Source: Tillandsia leiboldiana
Taxonomy: Eukaryota; Streptophyta; Magnoliopsida; Poales; Bromeliaceae
Reading direction: 5' to 3'
DNA: 64,000 nt
Assembly: GCA_029204045.2 (NCBI GenBank)
Contig: CM055060.1
Span: 60,154,889-60,218,888 of the forward strand
Shown piece after piece: positions 10,103-21,529 of the stretch (its first letter is position 1; every line of letters starts with the position of its first letter). Below the pieces are notes generated by a model, which did no database searches, had not been told where the DNA came from, and worked only from the letters and a program-made list of their open reading frames with translations. The position numbers were made by a program, and so were the translations under genes.

Positions 10103-12617
10103 GAAATGAAGCAATTGGATGCGGAATTGAAAAAATTATTAGTGTTTTTTTTTTTTTTTTTTTTGGTGATTGTGGACATTAAAAGCTCCGCCGTATATTG
10201 AAATGTGATAGCTATCATAAAATTTAATTAGTAATGTTAACTGAAATGTGACAAATTTAATTATTAATGTTAAGGGGATTGTGACAGCTATTGTCCAGAT
10301 TCAATTATTAATATCTTCCACCGGACACATGAAAACTTCACCTGGGTGCATGATTTTGATATTTGTTCTAGAATCAAGCCGTACTACAAAGTATGATTTT
10401 TTTTTTTTTTTTTTTTCTTTTTATTAGCTCAAGGAGTTTTCTTTCACTTATGTTTCCAAAAGCTCCTATATAGTTTAGATAATAATCAAGCCTAATTATT
10501 ATTATTATTATTAAGATCTTTAATTTTTTCACATAAAATTAGATAAAAAGATAATTTATCTTAAGTAGATATAATATATGTTTATCGATATGGTCAATCC
10601 TCTAACACATAAAAAAAGGTTTTAATATTAAAAATAAATGTGATGACCATGGCCTAGTTTTTTGAAGGTAACCCTAGCCTGCATCTCTTATAAGATGCCT
10701 TGGGTTTGATTTCTTTGTCATTCATTCAATAATGACAATGACAATGACAACGACAACAACAAGAAACAGAGAAATTGTTTTATATCTCATCAATAAATAA
10801 AATTTATTTAGCGTCCTCCACAGTCTACATTGGCGGCCGTAATTTAAACACAATAGGATAAGGCGTAGCTCTCGATCGGATCTATTTTATTGCGTTGAGC
10901 CTATACAATGGCATCATCGATCATATGGTGCAAATGATTAAGCTAATTCACTCATTTTTGGCTTCTTTGTTTTGAGTACTGCAGGAAGGAGAAGGAAGCG
11001 TGGAAAAGCCGCATAATAATGCAAAACGAACAAATTCCGATGCTCCCCGAATCCACGAAAGGGCCTTGTGCTACTTGAGCTGCTTGGCCCAACGAGCAGT
11101 GCACATTCCCCAAACCGAATTAGTTCACAGGCCCACAAGTGAACGGAAGGCCACAACTGGGTAGAGGGACGGGGGATTCGTCGGCTGGCTTGGGCCGTAT
11201 TCATGGGCCCTAATCCACTACCATAAAAAATACAAATGGGTCGAGACCCAGGTCTGGATGACCAGTAGCCTTTGAAATTCAAAATCAAAATTTGTGACTT
11301 AAATCCAACTTACTCTTCAAACTTGAAAGCTGTTTGTTTCGACCAGAGTAAATTTTGAGTTGAAATACAGCTTAAGTAAAAACCTATTTCATTCCTCTCA
11401 ACTTCCACCCAAACAAATAAAGAGCTTCTAATAAATAGTAAGTACTACATGCTACAAGCTCTTTAGAATATTGCATTTATATGTTGTTTGATATTATTAA
11501 TTAATGTATACTGATAATACAAAAAAATTGATTGGTTCACACATGTATTATAAGAGTATAGTTATTAATTTACCTCCCTATCTTCAACTAATGTAGCTCA
11601 ATGTTTTACAAAACCCAGATCATTTTTTGAAAAATATATTCAGTGGAAAATCGCCATGCACGACTTAGGTATTTTTAGCTACAAATACAAACGGCCACAG
11701 AGAGATCTCCTAGAGGGTAGTCTGTTTTTATCTTTTTCTCTGGAAAGGACCTGAAAACTCTGCTTCGTCGAAGTTTTTAAAATTAATGTATGCACAAATT
11801 TTTTATGTACATTTATAAGGTTTGCCATTAAAGTATGCATAATGCTTACCACCTTCCTAATTGTTCAGATAAACTTAATCTTATTTATACCTAAAATTAT
11901 TATTAAATTTTAACAATGCAAAACAATTGGTTAATTGGAGCACAAGTATATTGTTACTTATACGCAATGGAGGAGACTTTTAGCGGTGCATACCTTATTT
12001 ATAGCTACCTCTTTTTATTTGACAAGAACCCCCTCCCCCCACTTTAAAAAGATAAAACACTGGAAAAAGAAATATAATAAAATTTAGATAATGTCATTTT
12101 CTGTGCTTGTCTTGATGGCCGTGTTTCATAGGTAGAGCAAAAAAATAATAGCCTCCATGTCTCTTAAAACACGGAGCAAGTCAAGCTCAACAACATCAGC
12201 ATTAATGATTATGTTATGGGTTAATTTCTGGTTGATTAAGACGAGCCGTGTTCGTGTTCGTGTTCGTGTTCGTATTGAGGTTCGATCAATTGATCTATTA
12301 TAATAATTAGTTTAGCAATATTATACCAACTTCTGATTACATTTCTAATGTATATATCAGCAGGATGCAATTTTACATAATTAGCTGATGCTATTAATAA
12401 GTTATGTATATACGTATTGTGATTTATTTCGGTTGACCAAACTATCCATATTAGAGAATTTTAATTCTACTTGCTTGTGATTGGTCTATACTGAAATAAA
12501 CTACATAAGGTGCATTTTAGCAGAGAAGATTAAAAGCTGGCATTCCTGTGCTTTGAGGGCATCTTTCAAAGCATTATATGTTGGCTTGTTCCCCCTTTTT
12601 TTTTTTTTTTTTTTTTT

Positions 12618-12664
<47 letters not shown>

Positions 12665-13040
12665 CATTAGCCTGCTTGGAAATTAAATATGCTAACGGCC
12701 AATATGGCTTCTCCCTGCTGCATTCCTAAGTGACTTGTTGGTCATTGATCTATGTCCAAGCAACGGAGCTATATACACAGGAGGCAGCTTGTCTCTAATC
12801 TTCTCCGTTCCAAAAATACAAATATTATCTGCTGCAACTGTTATAAAAAAAAGAAAAAAAAAAAAAATCTACTAGTTTGCAGTTGAAACAGATAATATCC
12901 AGTTTTGCAACTGAGAATATGAGAGACAAACTAGTAGAATTAAGAGAGCAAGGCGCGATTTTATCAGACCAAGGTTTGTAAGAAAGGTACAGCTTGTTCT
13001 AAACTTCTAATCAATAAAGATTTATATATTTTTGAATGTA
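10103..13040. other. AT-rich intergenic spacer with short repeats
   Basis: No supportable gene. Notable content: poly-T tracts near 10145 and 10399; an interval at 10640-10760 with weak tRNA-like boxes (TGGCCTAG..., GGGTTTGATTTC) and a GACAAT-repeat tail, possibly an old SINE; a ~100-bp MITE-like inverted-end segment at about 11326-11427; several TGGGCC/GGCCCA motifs at 11080-11215; a (GTTCGT)n run near 12247; and a poly-T plus (AT)n tract at 12599-12662. ORFs here are short and without motifs. Confidence 0.6.
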
Positions 13041-13045
13041 AGGAG

Positions 13046-13398
13046 TGTAGAGTATTGGCGTATCAAAATAAGAATAAGACTACTTTCAAATAACTTTTAC
13101 ATACACCCTCTCTATCAACTCTCTCACACACTTTTCCTCAACACTACACCACAACCCTCTTTTTGTGTTGTTGTTTTATTGGGGGGAGGCTCACCCCTAT
13201 TTATAGGCCTTCAAAAAAGTTGGTTGGATTTTTCTAGAGCTTCTACAATATTCTACCATAGCCTAACTTTAGGGCATTCTAGAATATTCTATTGTAAAAA
13301 GTATCTTGCCCTTATTCTAGTGCCTTCTAGAACATTCTAATATTCTTTAGCATAGTAAAAAGAGAAATATAGAGAGAGAGGTTGTGTTGACTCTTTCA
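13046..13398 (-). repeat. copia 3' LTR (left copy, 353 bp)
   Basis: In plus-strand reading it runs TGTAGAGTATTGG...ACTCTTTCA and matches the right LTR, with differences such as a G-run length change and ACACAC against ACACACC. Purine-rich PPT sequence (minus strand) adjoins it at 13399-13420. Confidence 0.92.
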
Positions 13399-13408
13399 AT
13401 ACTCCCCC

Positions 13409-16040
13409 TCAACACTGACTCTCTCTTAGTGCTGTTTTACTGAGCATTCCTAATTGCTTTCTAAACTCTTCGAACTTTGCAGTGCTTAGTCCTTTGGTGA
13501 ATATATTAGCTGTTTGCTCTTCTGTTTTGATGATGCACGCCAATCCGCCAAGGTTCTGGAGACTTCTGGAGTTGCTGCTCATCATTGGTTGGCTCCATAG
13601 AGGGTTGACTGTCTTCTTCTTGCTCTGGCACGACTTTTTCTCCTTGTTCTTACTGTCCAAGCTTTTCTTGTAGCTAGATTTCTATCTCTTTAGAGTCTGG
13701 TATTATCACCTCTTGTGAGGACCACCAAGACGATGCCTCATCGAACATAACGTTTCTTGTCGTGTGGGAACGACCAGTTGTTGGATCACAACATCTCCAC
13801 CCTTTTCTTTCGCTATCGTACCCAACGAAGATACATCGAATCGCCTTCTTGTCGAATTTACTTCGAAGATGATCGGGTACGAATACATAACACACGCAAC
13901 CAAAGACTCGAAAATGACTTACTGTGGGCTTGATCTTCCATAGTACTTGATGAGGAGAGATAAATCCCAACTTTGGTTGAGGTAGCCGGTTGATAACATG
14001 TGCTGCTGTCTTCATACATTCTGCCCAAAATCTGCCTGGCACATTCTTTGCATGTAGCATGCTTCGGCATGTTTCTGCTAAGTGCCTATTCTTTCTCTCA
14101 ACTATACCATTTTGTTGCGGAGTGCGTGGACACATGAGTTGTCTTCTTATTTTACACTCTCGCAGGTATGCCGAGAACTCTATTGAGGTATATTCACCTC
14201 CATTATCCGTGCGTAGGCATCATATATTATAACCAGTTTGGCCTTCAACTTTTTCTTTGAACTCTCTAAATTTTTTAAGTACTTCAGTTTTTTCTTTAAT
14301 AAAATAAACCCAGACGTACCTTGAAAAGTCGTCGATGAACGTAACCATATAGCGCATGCCACTTATTGACGTTTGCTTGACTGGTCCGAAAACATCAGAG
14401 TGCACGAGCTCTAGCGGCTCCTTAGCTCTATATTTGGATTTGGTGTATGAAAGTTGATGAGCTTTACCAAACTGGCATCCTGCGCAAATCGTATCTTCAC
14501 GAACTTCGAGTTGAGGCAAGCCTTTCAACATGCCGCGCTCCATCATAATTTTGAGTTTGTGATAGCCTACGTGTCCCAGTCTTGCATGCCACAAGTCAGC
14601 AGTCTCACATTTTCGAGTCTTTTCTACGTATGCCGATTATGCGGACATTACGTAGATCGACTCTACTTTCTTTCCTTCCATTACTTGTATACCAGATATC
14701 TTGGGACTGCGAAATACTTTGACATCTTGTAGCCCAAATACTACATAGTTGCCTGATGCAGTTAATTGTGATACGAATAAGAGATTTTTCTTCATACCTG
14801 GGACATGGTAGACGTTTTGTAGTTGTACTTGATGTGGACTGAATCGGGGTGTAATGATCGTCTTTCCTATATGAGTGATTGGCAGTTTTGAGTTATTAGC
14901 TGTCACCACTACTCTTTCTCCTTTATATTCTGTTACGCCGAGCAGCTTGCTTCTTTCACCGGTCATATGATTGGAACATCCAGAATCGATGATCCAATCT
15001 GCACTGTAATCTACCTCTCTCGGATTTGTTATTGTTGTAAGTGCATATATTGGTACCTGCTCCTTGTCGGGATGGCTGTCGCCATCTGTCTCTATAATGG
15101 CGAGAGAAGCTTGAGCATCCCACTCTTCTTCACCGTTGTCAGTTGCTTGGCGGTCTCCAGATGTCGCCATGTTGCCTTGTGCTTGTTTCTTCAGGTGCCA
15201 ACATTCTCGGGCAAATTGTCCTTTCTTGCCGCAGTGATAGCATTCTCCATTGCGTCGTTTGTCGCCTTTCGGCCGCCAGTTATTTTGCTCCTTTTGGTTA
15301 TGGACTCTCTCTGCAAGGTGGCTCTCTCCAGATCTTTGCATTGGCCCACTGAACTCCTTCAGTGGCTTCATATTTTTCGGCCTTCCTGTTGCTCGACTTT
15401 TTCTTTTACTGCTGAAAAGTGCTTCTTCTTCATTTTTCAGTGAGACTCCAGCCATTTGTTTAGCTAGAGCCTCCTGATTAGCCAGAAGATTTTCTAGCTC
15501 TACTAACGTTGGTTGGGTGGGCCAACCTCGAATAGCAGTAATAAACCCGTTATACTCGGGTTTTAGGCCGTGAATAATAATTCTCTTCATCCGCTGATCA
15601 CTAATTTTTGATTCTGAATCTAATTGGGAGATTTCACGGCAGAGAGACTTTACCTTCATGAAATACTGGCTGATCGTCATGTTGCCTTGCGATATTGCCA
15701 TCAGCTCATTTTCCAGCAGTTGAAGTCGAGCATCGTTCTTCTTCGAGAATAGCGAGGCGAGGGTGTCCCATGCAGCCTTGGGTGTATCTGCTTCTTTGAT
15801 ATGCTCCAGCAGCTCTTCTTCGATCGTCGTTTTCAAGACGAACATCGCCTTTCCTGCCTTGATACGCCACTTCCTGAGCACCTCTGCATTTTCCTTCGGC
15901 GGTGGAATAACTTCGGTACCGCCGATCACTTCCCACAGATCCTGCCCTTGCAGGTAGGACTCAATGCAGGTTTGCCAATAACCATAATTATGGTTATTTA
16001 GCTTCTTAATTCCGCTAGTTGTACCAGCAAGATCTGCCAT
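13409..16040 (-). pseudogene. copia gag-pol pseudogene lacking reverse transcriptase
   Basis: It starts at ATG 16040 (MADLAGTTSGIKKLNN). Gag ends with a CCHC knuckle (CYHCGKKGQFAREC), then protease (DWIIDSGCSNHMTG), the integrase zinc region (ARLGHVGYHKL, CAGCQFGKAH), and the integrase core with Asp in LVHSDVFGPV, Asp in LRTDNGGEY and Glu in QQNGIVERKN. One frame holds from 16040 to about 13560 but is cut by TAA 14637-14639, TGA 14220-14222, TAG 13674-13676 and TAA 13650-13652. A junction near 13540-13560 then joins the post-integrase linker to the RNase H tail (KTEEQTANIFTKGL, in another frame). Reverse transcriptase and most of RNase H are deleted, so the copy could not move by itself. Confidence 0.93.
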
Positions 16041-16127
16041 AGTGACTTGGTGATCGCCTAGTAGTCAACCAAGTAAGTCTGGTCCCAGACTAACCAACTT
16101 CACAGTCCCAGACTGTGCACCAGCAGT

Positions 16128-16140
16128 GGCTCTGATACCA
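16128..16140 (-). other. copia primer binding site (tRNA-iMet)
   Basis: The minus strand reads TGGTATCAGAGCC, 3 bp from the end of the right-hand (5') LTR. Confidence 0.88.
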
Positions 16141-16143
16141 AAT

Positions 16144-16375
16144 TGTAGAGTATTGGCGTATCAAAATAAGAATAAGACTACTTTCAAATAACTTTTACAT
16201 ACACCCTCTCTATCAACTCTCTCACACACCTTTCCTCAACACTACACCACAACCCTCTTTTTGTGTTGTTGTTTTATTGGGGGGGAGGCTCACCCCTATT
16301 TATAGGCCTTTAAAGAAGTTGGTTGAATTTTTCTAGAGCTTCTACAATATTCTACCATAGCCTAACTTTAGGGCA
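16144..16375 (-). repeat. copia 5' LTR, first fragment
   Basis: Matches the left LTR from TGTAGAGTATTGG up to GGGCA, where the solo LTR begins. It continues at 20293. Confidence 0.93.
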
Positions 16376-18017
16376 TGTCTGCGATCTCGAATGACTCATC
16401 TCGCGCGGTTCACCTCTGGGGGGATTCCCGTTGGATGGTATTCGTGATTCAGATGAATATTTATATATGATTGGATGTATGTGGGTATCAGGTATTGCGG
16501 ATCCATGACTTCCAATAGACGCAAGCATCTATTGTTAATTACCCCCATGTGATCGGGGCACCTTCGATTAAGAGACCTTTGTGGGAGGGATAGAATAAAT
16601 CGTGTCCTCATGATTGACCAAATCCTAGGTATATGTGTTAGGGTTTAGCTGGGTTTGAAATTGACTTGATCCTGCTTATATGTGTTGAGGACTAGTCGAT
16701 ATTAAACTCTAAGTATATGTGTTAGAGTTTAATTGGGTTCGATTGGCTCTAAGTATATGTATTAGAGTCCAATTATATTTGATTCCATATTGGCGTATGT
16801 TCCAAAGTGGATACATGACCAAACCCCGAGGATATGTATTGAGGTGGGTCGGATTTGATGCTACTCGAAAGTAGGAGGTGGCTAAGTCCTATATGTATTA
16901 GGATTGGCCGAGTTTGATATGTTTCTCACTCTAGTTATATGTGCTAGAGTGAGAGGTTGACTAATCCTAAGTATATGTATTAGGATTAGTTGGGTTGGTT
17001 TGGATGAACTCTAAGTATTAGAGCCCGATCAAATTTGATTTGACTAAATTCTAAGTATATGATTTAGAATCTAGTCGGTTTGAATATGATTTTGCCTTAA
17101 TTATATGTGTTAAGGCGATGAGATTGAATGGGTTTTTGTGGGTTTTATTTGTGGATCAAATGGGTTTTGGGTTTTATTTGCCGGTTGGACTGGGTTATCA
17201 GTTTTATTTGTGGATCAAATGGGTTTTGGGTTTTATTTGTGGATCGAATGGGTTTCGGATTTGGGGCCCACATATGGATTGGGCCTTATGTCATATGTGG
17301 ATTGGATTTGAGATCCGTATGTGGATTGAATTTGGGACCCGTATATGGATTGGGCCTTATGTCATCTGTGGATTGGATTTGAGATCCGTATGTGGATTGA
17401 ATTTGGGACCCGTATATGGATTGGGCCTTATTTTTATATGGGTAAATTTGAGGCCTTCATATGGGGTGAGCCTTATTTAGTTCATTTATTAGTCATTTTT
17501 GAATCGGACTTAGGCTACAAGTTGATTAGGACTCGTTTGAATTTTGTCTCGATTCAAAGAAATTCCTATTTATTTCAATATCCCCTTTTATTTTATTTTA
17601 TTTGGCGTCTGAAGAAAATTTTCTAATTTTATCGGGGAAACACCGTTATTTTATTTTGATGTGGGATCCTATGGAATTCCTTTTTTTGAAATTATTTGGG
17701 ATCCGAGGAAGTTTCTATTTTTGAAATTATTTAGGATCCGAAGAAGAAATTATTTGGGATCCGAAGAAGTCCCATTATTATTATTATTATTATTATTTTA
17801 TCTGACTTGGGATCTGAAAGAAATCTGCTTTGATTTATATCTGGGATCCGAATTCACTTTGACTTAACCTAAGTTCGGATGTCTGAAGAAATCATCCGAA
17901 TTGGTTTTGGGTTTATGCTGACTTTCTTTTTTTTTTTTTTTCTTTTTCTTTCTTTTGAACCTGAAGTAATTCTTTTTTTTTTTTTTTTTTTTTTTTTTCT
18001 TTTTCAACCTGAAGTAA

Positions 18018-18478
18018 GGGGCGTCCGAAGAGGTCCCAAACCGGCTTTAAAGAACTATATTTTACTTATTTTTCTCTTTTCTTTCATTTCAACTAAGGGG
18101 CGTCCGAAGAGGTCCCAAACCGGCTTTAAAGAAATATATTTTATTTATTTTTCTCTTTTCTTTCTTTTCAACCTGAAGTAAGGGGCGTCCGAAGAGGTCC
18201 CAAACCGGCTTTAAAGAAATATATTTTACTTATTTTTCTCTTTTCTTTCTTTTCAACCTGAAGTAAGGGGCGTCCGAAGAGGTCCCAAACCGGCTTTAAA
18301 GAAATATATTTTATTTATTTTTCTCTTTTCTTTCTTTTCAACCAAGTAAGGGGCGTCCGAAGAGGTCCCAAACCGGCTTTAAAAAAATATATTTTATTTA
18401 TTTTTCTCTTTTCTTTCTTTTCAACCTGAAGTAAGGGGCGTCCGAAGAGGTCCCAAACCGGCTTTAAAGAAATATATT
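18018..18478. repeat. Tandem array, ~79-85-bp unit, six copies
   Basis: Copies begin GGGGCGTCCGAAGAGGTCCC at about 18018, 18097, 18182, 18267, 18350 and 18435, each followed by an A/T- and pyrimidine-rich stretch. Confidence 0.92.
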
Positions 18479-18628
18479 TTTCTTTTTTTTTTCTTTTTTT
18501 TGAACCTGAGAAATACGTCAAAAAAAAAAAAAAAGTGGCGAGGAAGTCGCTCGGAGGAGTTGAGGAAGTCGCTCGGAGTTGTTGAGGAAGTCGATCGGAG
18601 TTGTTGAGGAAGTCGAGGAAGTTGATCG

Positions 18629-19190
18629 GAGGAGTCGAGGAAGCGCTATTTCTCCTTCTTCCTTCTTCTTTTTTTTTTTTGTGCGATGAGAGATATGTAG
18701 TGGAGTCTGGGAGGAGGTTTTTTTTTTGTGGTGGAATATGGGAGGTTGATTTTTTTGGAGGAGTCGAGGAAGCGCTATTTCTCCTTCTTCCTTCTTCTTT
18801 TTTTTTTGTGCGATGAGAGATATGTAGTGGAGTCTGGGAGGAGGTTTTTTTTTTGTGGTGGAATATGGGAGGTTGATTTTTTTGGAGGAGTCGAGGAATC
18901 GCTATTTCTCCTTCTTCCTTTTTTTTTTTTTTTTTTTTGTGCGATGAGAGATATGTAGTGGAGTCTGGGAGGAGGTTTTTTTTTGTGGTGGAATATGGGA
19001 GACTATATTTTTTTGTGGTGGAATATCGGAGGTTATATTTTTTGTGGTGGAATATAGGAGGTTATATTTTTTGTGGTGGAATATAGGAGGTTATATTTTT
19101 TTTGTGGTGGAATATGGGAGGTTATATTTTTTTGTGGTGCAATATAGGAGGTTATATTTTTTTTGTGGTGGAATATGGGAGGTTGATTTT
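18629..19190. repeat. Tandem arrays, ~127-bp unit (three copies) then ~33-bp unit
   Basis: Units begin GGAGGAGTCGAGGAA at about 18629, 18757 and 18884. They grade into about six shorter units built on GTGGTGGAATATAGGAGG with a T-run. Confidence 0.88.
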
Positions 19191-20292
19191 TCAGCCCGGC
19201 AAGAGAAAAAAAATTCCCTTTATTTATAGTGGGGAGTGGTAGAGAAATATCGCGTGGGTTTGTTGGGATTTGTTAAGGGGTTGGCGAGAAAATGCGGGTT
19301 TGTTGAGAAACGACGTGCGTGGGTTCGTTGAGAAAAAGGCGAGATTCAAAATTTGAATACATTGAGGAAGTTATTATATTCAAATTTCAAATTTTCAAAA
19401 TCGAATATGTTCGAATTTCAAAATTAAAATGTTATGTTCAAATTTCAATATGTGTTCAAATTTCAAAATTGAATTGTTATGTTCAAATTTGAGAGAGTAT
19501 AGTTGTATTTAAATTTCAAATTTCAAATTTCAAAACTGAATATGTTATGTTCAAATTTGAGGAAGTATGGTTGTATTTAAATTTCAAATTTCAAATTTTA
19601 AAATTGAATATGTTCAAATTTCAAAATTGAACGGTTACGTTCAAATTTGAGGAAGTATGGTTGTGTTTAAATTTTAAATTTCAAATTTCAAAATTGAATG
19701 GTTACGTTCAAATTTGAGAAAGTATGGTTGTATTTAAATTTCAAATTTCAAATTTTAAAGTTGAATATGTTCAAAATTGAGAAAGTATGGTTGTATTTAA
19801 ATTTCAAATTTCAAATTTTAAAATTGAATATGTTCAAATTTTAAAATTGAACGATTAACGAACGAGGAAAGTTCAAAATTGAATTGAGAGATATTTTAAA
19901 ATTTGGTTGGAGATTTGAATATGAATTTGGATAAGCCGGTTGAAAAATATTTTGAAATTTGATTGAAAATTCAAAATTCAATTTGAATATAATTTTTTTG
20001 AAGTTAAATTTTTAAACAAAAAGTTTACTATAATGTAAGTCCCGCTGGGCACAAAAAAATAGGATCCGACTTAAAAATCGACGGAGCTTTGATGAGACCC
20101 ATAAGCTTGTGTTCACAAATGGCCTAAGCTTGTGTTCACAAATGGCCTATTAAAAAATTGAATTTGTTGGACCCAAATATGTTAAAAATTTTGGGCTTTT
20201 ACGGGGCTTATATAGACAAATCAATATTACGGACCAACCATAATCTTTTCCCGTATTTTTTTTTTATTATAATTTTTTTTTTTATGCCAACA

Positions 20293-20421
20293 GGGCATTC
20301 TAGAATATTCTATTGTAAAAAGTATCTTGCCCTTATTCTAGTGCCTTCTAGAACATTCTAATATTCTTTAGCATAGTAAAAAGAGAAATATAGAGAGAGA
20401 GAGGTTGTGTTGACTCTTTCA
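20293..20421 (-). repeat. copia 5' LTR, second fragment
   Basis: Resumes with the duplicated GGGCA and matches the left LTR through CTCTTTCA, followed by the AGGAG target duplication. Confidence 0.93.
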
Positions 20422-20426
20422 AGGAG

Positions 20427-20888
20427 AACATAAGTTATTAGCATGACTTACTATCGGATTGCAGCGATTACGAGATGAATTAAACACTAGATTGCATGCA
20501 TTTTTTTCTTACAATTAAACCTCTTATAATATGCAAGAAATTAAAAAAAAAAAATTGTCATTAATTATTGTTGGATTATTCTCTAGTAGGGTAATTTTTT
20601 CTTTCGTATCATTCTATGACCATAAACCGGCAACCCCTATGTTGTCTTAACTTTTAATTATTATGAAGTTATAATTACTTAGAATAAATTTAGGCATTTT
20701 GACAATTTCTGTAATATATTTTTTTTCAATGAAAAAACACATATATTAACGCCTTCTGTTTCTTGTCTATTGTATTTTGACTAAGAACATAATTATTGAT
20801 ACATGAAGTTTCAAATTTAAATTTAAATTATTTTATTTTTTAAAAAATTAAATAATATTATGTATCTCTCTCAAAGAAAAGAAGAAAG

Positions 20889-20923
<35 letters not shown>

Positions 20924-21347
20924 CCCATTCCGTGCACTCTGATCATCAGATCAAACGGCTGAGGATGCGCTGCAGTGAGTCTCATACGCTACGCAGCATC
21001 GACCGTTAACAGGATAGGGGACGGAAATGAATCTACGGCATATCCATTAGGTTTTAGCGAACCGCCAATATAAATTTCCCAATAACTTATACTCGGCCCT
21101 CTTACTCTCTCTCTCTCTTTCCTCCAACGCCTCCCATACCTGATACCCCCTCCCTCTCTGTTTCTTAATTCCCCTGCTCCCTTCTCTCTCTCTTTACAAT
21201 TTTATTTTATTTTTCCTCTGCCCGCGAGGATTCCTCCACCCTCCCTCTTCGATTCGAGGTTTCTAAAGGTAAAGCATCAAATGCTGAGAAAATCCCAATT
21301 CTCCGTTTCTCGATTCATCCCTCCGCGGCCTGTTTCTGAGACGCGCG
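20427..21347. other. Upstream region of the PLATZ gene
   Basis: No gene. It contains an A-rich tract (about 20889-20922), AT-rich DNA, then from about 21095 a pyrimidine-rich stretch (CTCTCT runs) typical of plant core promoters or leaders. The copia element ends only about 1.1 kb before the PLATZ start codon. Confidence 0.55.
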
Positions 21348-21354
21348 TATAAAA
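21348..21354 (+). promoter_or_regulatory. Candidate TATA box of the PLATZ gene
   Basis: TATAAAA lies 176 bp upstream of the ATG end. An alternative is transcription from further upstream with a leader intron from about 21268 (AAAG/GTAAAG) to about 21404 (TTTCAG/CG), which would place this TATA inside an intron. Confidence 0.4.
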
Positions 21355-21529
21355 TGCGTTCTCCCCCTTGTTTAGCCGGCTCTCCTCTCTTCTATTTGTT
21401 TCAGCGCATATCCATCTATCTTTCTATCTATCTATCTCTATCGGAAGGAGGTAGCCCTCTGGAGGAGCCGGCTATCGAGAATCAACTCCCAAAAAGAGAG
21501 GCCTTGTGCGGAGTAAGCAGAAGAAAGTT

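Larger units (their letters stand above)
16376..20292. mobile_element. Solo LTR (3.9 kb) inserted in the copia LTR
   Basis: It has TG...CA ends (TGTCTGCG...TGCCAACA) and is flanked by the 5-bp duplication GGGCA (16371-16375 and 20293-20297), proved by the uninterrupted left LTR of the host copia. There is no coding domain, PBS or PPT, and the two ends are not direct repeats of each other, so it is a solo LTR rather than a whole element. Most of its length is tandem repeat: a TCTAAGTATATGTGTTAGAG-like unit (16620-17110), a GGGTTTTATTTGTGGATC unit (17140-17420), two further arrays listed separately, and a TTCAAATTTCAAA-like tract (19370-19860). A TATA-like TTTATTTATAG lies near 19218. The strand cannot be fixed without a related full element. 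Confidence 0.85.
13046..20421 (-). mobile_element. Defective Ty1-copia element with nested solo LTR
   Basis: The left LTR is 13046-13398. The right LTR starts at 16144, is interrupted at 16375 by a 3.9-kb insertion, and ends at 20421. The target duplication AGGAG lies at 13041-13045 and 20422-20426. On the minus strand, a PBS abuts the right (5') LTR and a PPT (TTGAGGGGGAGTAT) abuts the left (3') LTR. Without the nested insertion the element is about 3.5 kb, short for copia because the reverse transcriptase region is missing. Confidence 0.92.

Noticed and set aside
10640..10760. SINE or tRNA-like gene
   Set aside because: A- and B-box matches are weak and the spacing is too long; listed only as a possibility in the spacer entry.
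18018..19190. CRISPR-like array
   Set aside because: Eukaryotic satellite-type tandem repeats without unique spacers.
16376..20292. Complete LTR element within this insertion
   Set aside because: No terminal direct repeats, PBS, PPT or coding domain; a solo LTR explains it.
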